Positions 38,344-48,979 of a stretch of 64,000 bases of DNA are shown one piece after another; within the stretch, counting starts at the first letter, position 1, and each line of letters starts with the position of its first letter. The translations under genes were made by a program, and so were the position numbers. Where the stretch lies: positions 120,196,490 to 120,260,489 of the forward strand of contig CM053032.1 of assembly GCA_028564925.1 (NCBI GenBank), read 5' to 3'. The notes below the pieces were generated by a model that saw only the letters and a program-made list of their open reading frames with translations, did no database searches and was not told the origin of the DNA. The DNA comes from Lithobates sylvaticus. Its lineage: Eukaryota > Chordata > Amphibia > Anura > Ranidae.

Positions 38344-38380
38344 CTATGAGTAAGCACTGAAATACAGTGCGAAACGCGTC
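38344..38380 (+). ncRNA. Hammerhead-ribozyme-like motif, right arm
   Basis: Plus strand: CTATGAG (38344-38350), TAA, stem GCACTG-AAATA-CAGTGC (38354-38370), GAAAC (38371-38375) and GCGTC to 38380. It is the same motif as in the left arm but in the sense direction, about 120 bases before the element's 3' end. One G is missing from the CUGAUGA consensus, so cleavage is doubtful. Stem I pairing is weak by eye. Confidence 0.55.
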
Positions 38381-38500
38381 AGCTCTGTACCCCCCCTTTT
38401 GACGAGTTTTGTATTGAAGTGATTCTGGTTTTTAAATAAACCTTTTTGAATTTTAATTTTCCCGGTGTGCGGCTGTCCGGAGTTCTTCCTGATTTTAAAT

Positions 38501-41395
38501 CTCAATAGTCTCCCTGGAAGACCTCCACCATGACACATGGAGGTGTCTGCACGGTACTGAGAGGGATTACTCTTTCTACTCGAATACCCAAAAATCATAC
38601 TCTCGGATCGACCTGTTCTTGGTCTCCAAGACTTTACTCCAAAAAATTACTAGATCCACCATTGGCCTTATTACATGGGTTGGATCATGCCCCAGTATCC
38701 ATAACCATCTCCCTGTCCCCCCCACCACCAGACATACACTTTGGCGCTTGAATGCTGCACTCCTTAGTGCGCCGGAGACCCAAGAACAGATCCGATCCGA
38801 GATATCCTCTTTCTTTGCCACCAACACCGGCTCTGTCTCCAATCCAACTACACTCTGGAATGCTCACAAGTCGGTCATCCGGGGAGTTTGCCTACAGCTG
38901 GGTGCCCAGGAAAAGAAAAAGAAAACTCTCACAATAAACTCCTTTTTACAACGTATCCAGATGATTGAATCCATAAATAAACAAAACCCCACCCTGGCTA
39001 ATGCAAAAGAGCTCAGTAACCTGAGACGCAGAGAAGGCATTTGATAGAGTTAATTGGTTGCATTTAGACCAGTCCTACAAAAATTTGGTATACATGGCCC
39101 ATTCCGACAAGCCATCCTAGGCCTCTACTCTGCCCCAAGCGCAAAAGTCCTAACTTCGGGATTGTTATCCTCCCCTTTCCCCATCACTAACCGGACCCGT
39201 CAGGGCTGTCCCTTGTCACCACTAATTTTTGCACTAGTGATTGAACCATTGGCACAAGCAATTAGAGCCCATGCGGATATAGCTGGTCTTGCAGTCGACC
39301 AAGGTACCCATAAGATCGGCCTATACACCGACAATATTATCATATGGCTCACTGACCCTCTAACTTCCCTACCCCCCTCTGTGACCTTCTACGATTCAGC
39401 CAGGTATCCTTGTATAAGCTAAATCATTCCAAATCAGCTATGTTAGGGGTATCCTTATCCCCACAACTCAGAACAAGCATTACCTCAGTGTCCCCTTTTT
39501 CCTGGGCCCCCAGCTCATCTATGATCTACTTGGGTATTCAGTTGACCTCCCCCGCTACTTTACTTCTGCGTACTAACATCTCTTCGCTTAGCCAGAAACT
39601 ACATGGTATTTCCAAATCACTCCTCTCCGTAAATGCCTCCTGGGCAGGTCGAATAGCCCTGACCAAAATGTTCTTCTTACCACATGTCATATACCTCTTC
39701 AGGACTCTGCCAGTACCAATACTGAATTCGGACATAGCCGGACTTCAACGGATCATCAACAATTTCATATGGGCAGCTCGTAAACCATGTATTAAAGCCT
39801 CTCTGCTCAATACACCTACGAGGTATGCTGGTCTCTGAGTCCCCAACCTCAGATTATATTATAAAGCCATCGTATTGGATCAAACCAGAAAATTATGGGA
39901 CATGTCCTCACTACAACCCTGTAGACTCTTATTGAAGCCCCAAATCTGACGCATACCCCCTCGCACCTCTTGGCGGCCATATGGATGGGACTCCACCCTA
40001 CACATTCCTCTCTTCCAACAGTCAATGCATCCATAAGCACCTGGAAATCGATTCTGCAAACCTCAGGTGGAATACACGCCCAAGCTCTCTACCAACTTCC
40101 ATTTGCATCTGTATCACTTCTCTCCCCAGACTTACCGCTACAGAGATGGTCCTCACAGGGCATCCGAACAATTGGAGACCTGTTTCAACACAACCAACTT
40201 CTCTCTTTTCAGCAACTTTCGGACCAATACCTCATCCCTAATAAGGACTTCTATATCCACTTGGGAATACGCCATATCCTCGCCTCCATCTCAACCTCAC
40301 ACAATACCTGGACCAAAGACATTATACAGTTCTTCAACCCAACCAATTACAAAGTCTGTGGCATCTCCTATCTCTATAGACTCCTAACAAAGCCGGCTCA
40401 AGAAGAAAGTCTCCCGGCTATAGCTTACTGGGAGTCCAAACTACAAATTCAAATCCCCCCGCCACTCTGGTACCAAGCTTTTCGCTTGTCTACTGCCTTC
40501 TCCCAAAACATTTCCCACTGGGAGACCGTAATAAAAATTCTTTACAATTGGTACTACACCCCTGTGAAATTGGCTCAAATTTTTCCCTCTCATTCCAGCA
40601 AATGTTGGAGGAATTGTGACATGGATGGTCATATCTTTCATGTTTGGTGGGAATGTCTGTCCATGGAAACTTTTTGGACGGACATCTCCACCCTCATCCA
40701 AGAGGTTAATAACCTGCCTATTGTCGTGACCCCAGAGACGGCTCTCTTCGGTCTAGGCCTCTCAGACTGCCCCCCAAAATTCCCCCCCATAATTACACAT
40801 ATACTCATAGCGGCCCGCTTAGCTATTGCCCGCCGCTGGAAACAGCCCTGTGCACCCTCTCTCAGTAATGCCTATGATATCCTGAATGATCACTTATCAA
40901 TGGAATTTCTCTTTGCAAAAGCACAGATGACTCTAGGGAAATTCTATAGCCACTGGCAATTTTGGTTATCGGATTATAGGGCCAAGCCTTGCCCTTGATT
41001 AAACAATCACTACTATCCCCTATAACAGTTCTCCCCTCACTGGAGAGAACTCTTAATCCCATCCCTTCCTTGGAGCGGGTTGAGCCCTCTGCGCTTGGAT
41101 TTAGTCACGGACAAGCTCACTATCCTCTATTTTCCTGAAACTCTGATTAAAGTCTTCTCACTACCCATCCCCCCCACTTCTCTCTGCACTCCCCTCCCCA
41201 ACCCTTCCCCTCTCCAGATCCCCTATTTGGGACCATGGAGAAAGACTAATGTTATATATACTTGTTTACATCTGATGTTAAACACCATTACTGTAATGTT
41301 CATATAACCAAGCAATGTTTCTCCACAACTCTTGTACATCAACCTATGTTCTCTTTTCTCTATAAAATTCTTTGAAACCGAAAAAAAAAAAAAAG
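38501..41395 (+). pseudogene. L1 'B' segment 3: rest of ORF2 and 3' end
   Basis: Continues L1 B after the PLE. 38570-39030 encodes the end of the endonuclease and the linker (serine/aspartate-rich 'SRIDLFLVSKTL' region, 'NPTTLWNAHKSVIRGV'). At about 39035 an internal deletion joins this to RT motif A ('DAEKAFDRVNW'), so the RT fingers are lost. Motif B is 'TRQGCPLSPLIF'. Motif C reads LYTDNIII in place of LFADD, losing the second catalytic Asp. 39410-39838 and 39970-40998 give the C-terminal part with 'CWRNCDMDGHIFHVWWEC'. An A-rich tail ends at about 41395. It is clearly inactive. Confidence 0.88.
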
Positions 41396-41599
41396 AAAAA
41401 TTGAAAATTTTCTTTGTTATTTGGGGCAGGGAGATCACTATTATATACACAATAATATTATATGGTTTACCACTGAACTCAAATGCAATTAATTATCACA
41501 TTAATGCCGTGCCATCTTGTGTAGATGTTGAAAACGACAACAATAAATAAATAACAATACTAATAATATAAAAATAATACATATAAAAAAATTCCTCAA

Positions 41600-42470
41600 A
41601 AATTCATAATTCATAAACATTTAATACTCCATAAATAATCTAAAAAAGATTTTAGATTTTCCCATAAGTAATCGGAAAAAATTATATGTGATAAAAACCA
41701 AACATTATTCAAAAAACAATTTACATCCCATTCAACATTCATGCCAAACGGGGTGTAAGTTTTAAGGTCATAAATACAACAGGTTTCCATGCTGGAAATC
41801 TCCCACCAGACATGACAATTCCCCAAGAAAGGTACCCTCTGGATGTTTACTATGACAACGTGCAGAATGTTTGGACATGCTGTGCCCAGGGAACCCAAGT
41901 CTAATATTTCCTATATGCCCTTTTATCCTCACTTGCATAGTCTTTATAGTATGACCCACATATTGCAGGCCGCAAGGACATTAAATAAGATACACTGTGT
42001 TTGTGGAAGAGCAGGTAAAAAATTTTATTTAATGTCGTAAACTCTGGAAGTAACCCAGGATTGAAAATTACACACCCTCCTATCTGATAATGTATTTAGT
42101 TTACACATCTCCGACGGGGAAAGTAACCTTTTAGGTCAAAAAAACGAAGGTCCTACTGGGGCTACATAGAGCCTTAATGGTTGAACGTCCTGGAACACCA
42201 CTTGAGGGGTATCTGGAATTTTTGAACCCAGCAATTTATCATTTTTAAGATTCCTCTAATGCCTGAGGAAGATTCTTTTGATGTCTTGATACAGTTTAGA
42301 GTAGGATGTAATGAAAGAGAAACCAAACTCATTCATGTCATTCATGGGATTTTCTCTCAACATATTACTTCAATCCAAAATACCCATACTATCAAGTTAA
42401 CCGATCCTATACCCTCTATCCAAAAATCTGTATTTTTTTTACTGAGGCCTGTTCGTAATAGTCATCACTA
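41600..42470 (-). pseudogene. Second Penelope-like remnant (GIY-YIG part)
   Basis: On the minus strand around 41975-41890 the sequence encodes 'CGLQYVGHTIKTMQVRIKGH', matching the YIG half of a GIY-YIG domain with its conserved Arg. Around 41775-41700 it encodes 'YDLKTYTPFGMNVEWDVN', matching 'LNTRIPFGLNFEWDVS' of the PLE at 33.9 kb. Frames shift between the pieces. The sequence up to about 42470 is compatible with the upstream linker but too decayed to be sure. This is an older, different PLE copy. Confidence 0.75.
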
Positions 42471-42612
42471 ATGTTGCATACACATGGTCGGACTTTCCGG
42501 CAGAAAAAGTCAGACGGAATCTTTTCATCGTATATTAGGATCATGTGTATGCCTCATCGGAAATATTTTTTTTGGTAAATTCTGATGGACCTAGAAATAG
42601 AACATGTTTTAA

Positions 42613-43558
42613 CGGCATCAACACTGGGCCATTTTACACCCTTCCTTACAGAGCACTTTTTGCGATTCGGCACTGCGTCGCTTTAACTGAAAATTGCGCG
42701 GTCATGCGACGTTACACCCAAACAAAATTGACATCCTTTTTTTCCCACAAATAGAGCTTTCTTTTGGTGGTATCTGATCGCCCCTGCGGTTTTTATTTTT
42801 TTTGCGCTATAAACAAAAATAGAGCGATAATTTTGAAAAAAATGCAATATTTTTTGCTTTTTGCTATAATAAATTTCCCCAAAAAATATATTAAAAATTT
42901 ATTTTTCCTCAGTTTAGGCCGATACGTATTCTTCTACATATTTTTGGTAAAAAAAATCGCAATAAGCGTATATTGATCGGTTTGCGCAAAAGTTATAGCG
43001 TCTACAAAATAGGGGATAGATTTATTGCATTTTTTTTTTACTAGTAATGGCGGCGATCTGCGATTTTTTTCGTGACTGCGACATTGCCGCGGACACTTCG
43101 GACACTTTTGACACATTTTTGGGACCATTCACATTTACACAGCGATCGTCGCTATAAAATTGCATTGATTACTGTGTAAATGTGACTGGCAGGGAAGGGG
43201 TTAACACTAGGGGGCGCTGCAGGGGTTAATGTATTCCCTATATGTGTGATTCTAACTGTGGGGGGAGGGGACTCAAGGGGAGGAGACCGATCATGTGTTC
43301 CTCCGTACTGGGATCACATGATCGGTCTCCTCTCCGCTGACAGGACGTGGAGCTGTGTGTTTACACACACAGCTCCACGGTCCCGCACGGTCCCGTTGTT
43401 TTAACGGGCAATCGCGGGTGCCCGGCGGACATCGCGGCCGCCGGGCACTCGCACCGGGTCCCGAGCGACGGGGAATGGGAGGACGTCATATGACGCCCAC
43501 CCAGGATGGGAGATCCACCTTGTGGGTGTCATATGACTATGGGCGGGTAGTGAAGGGG
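42613..43558 (+). mobile_element. TTAA-flanked MITE, copy 2
   Basis: A 946-bp element between TTAA at 42609-42612 and TTAA at 43559-43562, in the same orientation as copy 1. It shares 'gcgattcggcactgcgtcgc', 'ggccgatacgtattcttcta' and 'agggggcgctgcaggggtta' with copies 1 and 3. It has no transposase. It inserted into the Harbinger-family sequence. Confidence 0.87.
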
Positions 43559-43854
43559 TTAAATATTTCTGACGGAACCAATTCCTATCGGGAAAACCGC
43601 TCGTCTGTATGCTGTTCCGACGGACCAAAAACTATGCATGCTCTGAAGCAAGTACGAGACGGAAGCTCTCGGTGTGGCGCTAGCACATTCCTCATGCTGC
43701 TAATTCTGTGATATTTTAATGCAGTGCATTCTTTTATTCTTTATAATGCTGAAGTTGTTTTGCTGCTCATATTTACACAGACTGATTTCTTCATTATTTA
43801 TCCTGAGCTCATAAATAATATTCTATATTTTAAAAGCCCGGTCTCCATAATAAT

Positions 43855-43871
43855 GTTTATAATTATTTTTA
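43855..43871. repeat. L1 D target-site duplication, left copy
   Basis: GTTTATAATTATTTTTA, identical to 55190-55206. It fixes both ends of L1 D. Confidence 0.88.
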
Positions 43872-45470
43872 AGTTCAATAAATTTTTATTTGAAACAAAT
43901 GAAAACATTTACAATGGTAATGCGGGCAGCGCAATGAATGTTCACATTAAATGTAAATATAACAGATTACCAACGTCAGCGTGATCTGGTCATACAACAT
44001 ACATCATCATTGATTTATTTTCAATAATCATGCTAACTCTCTTATTTTTCCATTTCAGTCTATAGAAAGATGTCAGTTTTACCTCTTATATTGCAATATG
44101 GAGTCTTAATTGAGTCATAAAGTTTTGGGTGGTTGACCCATCCCCCCACTGCCCCTCAAGGGATCACACTGCGCCTAGGGGATAGACCCCGCCTGTGTTG
44201 GGTTAGGTTAATTGACTCCTATAAATTCATTGGGGTAAAGCTCCTATATGTCATTCTTATGTTTGTTCTACTGCTAGATTTGTTATTTACTATTGGAGAG
44301 ATCTAGCATTAAGGAGGTGCTTGTGGATCTTGCTCAATCTTGATAGACTTTCAGTTTGTGATGTACTAGGAGATAGCTGAATGTAAATGTGTAGAGAAGG
44401 AAAGAAGAAAGAAGAGTGGGTTCAGGGGGGGGGGGGGGGGGGGGGGGGGTGATGGGGGTTGCACACGAGATGTGGTTCGGCTCAGTGTATAGGATATATT
44501 GACCTACTGGTTGATCATAAAAATGGGTGCAGTGGGTAGGAAGGATATCAAGTGGTATCCCATCTGTGGTACCACTCGAGCCATGGTTTCCAAGTTTGAT
44601 ACTTGGCTGCATAAGTGCCTTGGGAGGCAGCGAACATTAGTTCATATGATATATGTAGGTTTGTAGTTCTAATTACATCTATAACAGAGGGAATCTCAGT
44701 TTTTAGCCATTTTCTTGTGATTTCTAACCTGGCATTATTGAGGACCTGAGTTATGACCTGTCTCGCCTGGAAGGGTATTGTCTCCATCCCAAGTGAGAGC
44801 AAAGCCATACCTGGGGTGACAGGGCACTGGAGCTGAATTATATTGCGGATCATGTGAAAGACTGTGTGCCAGTATTTTCCAATTCTGGGGCATGCCCACA
44901 TAATATGTAGGATAGTACCTCTGTGTCCGCATTGTCTCCAGCATAGCGGAGATGCGTCGGGTTTAAATCCCACCAAACGTGTAGGGGGTCATATACCATC
45001 TAAGGTATATCTTTTGATATAGTTCCCATGAGTTCACACTTTTGGAGGCTTTGTAAATAGAGGAGATAGCTAGTTGCCATTGTTCAATAGTGTAGGATGT
45101 GTTAAGGTCTATTTCCCAGGTTCTCATGGTGGGAGATTTGATACAAACCGATTTCATATTAAGAAGGCCATAAAAGAGGGAGATACCTTTAATAGAGGAT
45201 GTGGGATTTGTTAAATATAGGTATACCTTCCAGGGGACCTTAGAATTAATGCCTGTGAAGGAAGTCATTAGATGGGATATTTGCATATATATAAATTGGT
45301 CTTTTGGTTCTAGGTTGTACTCGATTTGCAATGTTCTAAAGGATTTTAGTGCCGGTCCAATATATAGGTCCTCTACATTTCTAATCCCTCTCCGTGTCCA
45401 GTGGCTAATGTGTAGATCAGGTATCAAAAGCTCTAGACTTGTGATAGGCGTTGGTATGGTTTTTAGTTCT
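43872..45470 (-). pseudogene. L1 'D', 3' segment (ORF2 C-terminus and 3' end)
   Basis: On the minus strand, 45427-44966 and 44976-44548 encode the ORF2 C-terminal domain: 'HWTRRGIRNVEDLY', 'WELYQKIYLRWYMTP', then after a frame change near 44970 'CWRQCGHRGTILHIMWACP' (Cys/His segment) and 'LNNARLEITRKWL'. The 3' untranslated region contains a run of about 23 G (from 44427) and ends at 43872 in an AT-rich tail. The element is cut at 45470 by the LTR element and continues at 53506. Confidence 0.88.
44427..44450 (+). repeat. Poly-G tract (about 23 G)
   Basis: An uninterrupted run of G on the plus strand (C on the L1 D sense strand) in the 3' untranslated region of L1 D. It is a potential quadruplex-forming or sequencing-difficult site; the exact length may be unreliable. 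Confidence 0.85.
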
Positions 45471-46261
45471 TGTTGGATTCAATATGAACTCATGTGGTCT
45501 CACATCGGTTCCTTCACAGTGCCTTTTTGGAAAGGATACACTCCCCTGATCGGAATGTAGCCAGTTAAACAACATATGTTACAATGCTGATTCTAATCTG
45601 TCTATCTAATTGATTGACTTGAGGCAAGCGCTCGAACCCAAGGTTTGGCCCCAGTCGGATGAATTGCAATTCATGGACAAACGCTGTCCCTAGTGGACAA
45701 TTCAGCATACTTCCTGAAGAATGCGACGTGTAAAGGATTTTCTCTTGGACATGTCTATTGGATGCAAAGCAAGTGGGATTGGCAAGGGGAGGGGGGGAGT
45801 TTTGAATGAGTGAGCTTGGTAAAAGGAATTCGCAGAGAGCTCTTCTCTCTGTTTTCATTCTATCTGTTTGCTGGGAATCCCTGACATGAGAAGGTGTCTC
45901 TCTGCCTTTTCTCCTATGAACACAGCTGATGATGATTCTATTCAAGCCGCATGGCTTGGCAGCCATTTTAAGGTTTTCATGGAGGGCCTTGTGATAAGTA
46001 TCTTTGATATTCTTGTATTATGTGATTTGATTGTAAACTTTGTGATATTGTAATATCTTTTAATACTTTATGTTAGCGTTCCTGATTCTTGGGAAATAAA
46101 TAAGATAGTGTTACTAGCAGCAGTTTGTGTTTGGTTTCATAGCTAACCTCGTATTATTGTGATACTAACAGTAGCATGCGCTCATAGGTTTAACAGACTA
46201 ACAACATTATAGGGACTAGACAAATTAATATACAGATATAATTATTATATCGCGTACTTCA
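45471..46261 (+). repeat. 5' LTR (791 bp)
   Basis: Begins TGTTGGATTC and ends CGTACTTCA (the TG...CA boundary). A 'gggaaataaataag' sequence near 46090 could serve as the polyadenylation signal. The reading frame of 133 codons on its minus strand recurs in both LTRs and has no recognisable domain. Confidence 0.95.
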
Positions 46262-47233
46262 TATGGCACCCCACCAAGGCGTGTAGAATGTATTTTTACA
46301 CAGAATCCACAGACTAATGTATTTTTGTTTTGAGTCCTGGTAATCAAAGACACCCAGAACTGAAAATCATCTCTCGTGTGGACAAGATTGGCGCTGGCTC
46401 GCGAATTCTGAAACCACGCTTGGATGATCATAAAAATTATATGTATATATATGTATATATATGTTAAATGTTGTATTGCTAATGCAAAGTGTTAGAATAC
46501 TTGTAGCTGGTCAAGAGGGCTGGTGAGTACGGGCTGATCACCCTTGGTTAAAGATTGACAGGAATTACCATACATCTTTGACGAAAAGTGGGAGAAATAG
46601 ATTGTTATTTTCAAGTTTTTTTAAGTTTTTTATTTTTTATTTTTTTGATTTTTACCCACGTGACAGGAAGGCCTAACAGGATTTTTACCCTAACAGGAAG
46701 GCATTGATTAAGAGTCTGCCTTGTGTCTTAGAATGTGCCTTGTGTCTTGTTGTAAAACTACAAGTAACAAATTTGTGTTTAAACGGATGTGTATCTGTTT
46801 TTTTCTTTTTGTTGTTGGTTGTGGGACTACAGGTGAAAATTAGTTTAAATAGCTTTAACTGTGCCTCTGTGTGTGTTTTGCATCAGTTTTTTTTTTTTGT
46901 TGTTGGTTGTTATCTGTGTTGCATCGTGTAAGCAACTGGTTGAGCAACTTCAGTGTGGGTGAGCTAATTAGCATATCAATGGAAGTCATTGAAAGTTTCA
47001 TTAACAAACATCAGCTGATAATGCCACAATAAGTGTGGTTAGTCTTTACAATGGATAGGCAAAAGTTGTATTGTTTAGAATGATATCAAGTAAAAGTGAT
47101 AATGAATGAAGAATCTTGAATGCTATGGGAGCGATTATTTTTTATTTTTATTTGTTTCCCGTGAGTTGTAAGAGCTAACGATAATTGGGTTTGGTTTAGT
47201 ACTCAGTGCAGTGTTGGAACGTTAGTACAAAGT

Positions 47234-48979
47234 GTGGATTGTGTGCTTGTGAGAATGGAACTTGTGTATACATATGTTAAGAAGTACGCCTCTGCCAGTT
47301 ATCATTCATGTGCAGATGAACCTCTTAAAAGCCAGTGTAATGTACTAGTGTCTCAGTGTCAGCAACAGAATAGCAGATTACTGGGTAAACAGCTAAAAAA
47401 GAAAGCGAAGAAGGAAAAATTGGCTAATGAGATTGCAGTGTTGCTCAGAATTAAAGTTATATCTGAGCAAATGGGGGAGAAGTGGGAAGCAGAAAGGAGA
47501 CGTCTCGGGGAAGATATAGAGGAAATCAGTGGAAACCTTCTAAGGCTTGTAACAGCCTCCAGTAGTGAGATTGACAAATTGCGGGCAAAAGCCGCCGATT
47601 TTTCAGAAAAAAATAGTGACCTACGAGAACAGCTTCAGAGGTGCAGCATGGACTGCGTCATGAAGAGTAAACTTGTAGAGTCATTGCGAATAAAGTTATC
47701 AGAGATGGAAGAATTGGTTATGTCTTTAGAAAGGAAAGTAGCAAACGCACACTCCCAACTTCTTATTAAAGAACAGTGTATAATATCGCTCAATGAGCAC
47801 AAAGCAACATGCCAATTGGCCGATATCTGCACAGTCAGTGAGGAAAAGAGCCGTGAGGAAACACAGTCTACTATTGCGCCTATAGCGTCAAAGCAGAATG
47901 ACAGTTTGATTACAATCCAAGAGAGACTCACGTTATGCCAGATTCTGGGTGAATTTAATGCCCTGGAGTCGCCAGTGACGCTGTCCAGTAAGTTTGAGGC
48001 TCTAATCCGTAAATTCCAGTTGAGTAATGACGATGCATGCTCTCTTCTAAAAGCATGGCTACCAGGACCTTTGATAGGCCAGTTTTCGGCACAGGTTAAG
48101 GATAATTTAGCAGATGCAGAGGGGCGGAGGAAAGAATTGCAGCGTCTTGTGGACAGTCGTGATAATGGTATGAGTGATTTGCAACGAATGAAATTTAGGA
48201 GAGGAGTTGACCCAATATTGTTCTGCAGTGAGTATCCTGCATTGTATACGAGAGTCTTCAACTGTCCTGACTTATTGGAGGATGATGCAAGTTTCATGTA
48301 CTCGATGGCCAATAAGTGTTATGTAAGCTATCCCACTAGAATGGCTCTGAGGAATGCTAGGTCCTACCAAAATTTTGGCAATATCCTGCGAGATTTTTGT
48401 CAAGAGTCCAGTGATAGCGAATATGGGTCAAAGGACGGTGTATCCATATTAAGCAGAAATACAGGAAGGCGGATGATGGGAATCGATGTTGGAGACGTAA
48501 ATACAAGCGTGATAACTGCGCTTGAAATTGATTCAGGAATTGAAATAGAAACTTCTGATGACTCCTCAGACGATGAAAGTGTAAAGTCTGTTAATTCCAA
48601 TCACAGTAATATTATCCAGCAATGTGAATTTCCAGCACAAGATGTTAAAAAAAGGGCCTATGCAGGGAAGCCAGAGCTAAAATGTTGTTTGTGTAAAATG
48701 GGAGGTCACATCGCAAAGTATTGTTGGGCAAATAACGATATCAAAAAAAGATCATACCTGAAAACTACCCCAAGGCATTATGAATGTTATTCGGCCAGGT
48801 GGGGTAGCAATCCAAAGCATGGAGCCCATAGTAAGCAAACCCAATTCCCCGTTAAGACCCAATTACGGAGTCTACAAACTGAAAAGCAATATGTAGGACA
48901 GTTGCATAAAATCAAAATGGAAGTAGCCGCATGGTTATTCAAACATAGCACTGGGGGAAGCAACGCTAGCAGCACTTAG
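47234..48979 (+). CDS. Gag-like protein of the LTR element (581 aa)
   Basis: The only long frame of the LTR element. Residues about 40-190 are charged and heptad-like (KKKAKKEKLANEIAVL, 'WEAERRRLGEDIEEI', 'SLRIKLSEMEELVMSLERKV'), which suggests a long coiled coil. Residues about 235-400 resemble a capsid-like helical region of retroviral-type gag proteins ('LSNDDACSLLKAWLPGPL', 'DPILFCSEYPALYTRV'). A single zinc knuckle CX2CX4HX4C (CLCKMGGHIAKYC) lies near residue 495, followed by a basic tail. Such proteins package element RNA. The start could be Met1 or Met8. It lies about 970 bp after the 5' LTR. Its relation to gag is inferred from layout, knuckle and helical blocks, not from a search. 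Confidence 0.8.
   Translation: MDCVLVRMELVYTYVKKYASASYHSCADEPLKSQCNVLVSQCQQQNSRLLGKQLKKKAKKEKLANEIAVLLRIKVISEQMGEKWEAERRRLGEDIEEISGNLLRLVTASSSEIDKLRAKAADFSEKNSDLREQLQRCSMDCVMKSKLVESLRIKLSEMEELVMSLERKVANAHSQLLIKEQCIISLNEHKATCQLADICTVSEEKSREETQSTIAPIASKQNDSLITIQERLTLCQILGEFNALESPVTLSSKFEALIRKFQLSNDDACSLLKAWLPGPLIGQFSAQVKDNLADAEGRRKELQRLVDSRDNGMSDLQRMKFRRGVDPILFCSEYPALYTRVFNCPDLLEDDASFMYSMANKCYVSYPTRMALRNARSYQNFGNILRDFCQESSDSEYGSKDGVSILSRNTGRRMMGIDVGDVNTSVITALEIDSGIEIETSDDSSDDESVKSVNSNHSNIIQQCEFPAQDVKKRAYAGKPELKCCLCKMGGHIAKYCWANNDIKKRSYLKTTPRHYECYSARWGSNPKHGAHSKQTQFPVKTQLRSLQTEKQYVGQLHKIKMEVAAWLFKHSTGGSNASST

Larger units (their letters stand above)
42475..43871 (+). mobile_element. Harbinger-family left end, interrupted by a TTAA MITE
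   Basis: Starts near 42475 with 'gcatacacatggtcggactttccg', closely related to the ends of the Harbinger MITE at 28505 ('atacacacggtcggattttccga'). It is interrupted at 42608 by the TTAA MITE (42613-43558) and continues 43563-43871 with 'tgctctgaagcaagtacgag', again in the style of that MITE. At 43871 L1 D begins; the sequence resumes at 55207. I infer that this is the left end of the element carrying the Myb-like gene at 57.1 kb. Confidence 0.5.

Noticed and set aside
45471-46261. 133-codon minus-strand frame inside both LTRs as a gene
   Set aside because: It lies inside the LTRs, has no recognisable domain, and its duplication follows from LTR structure.
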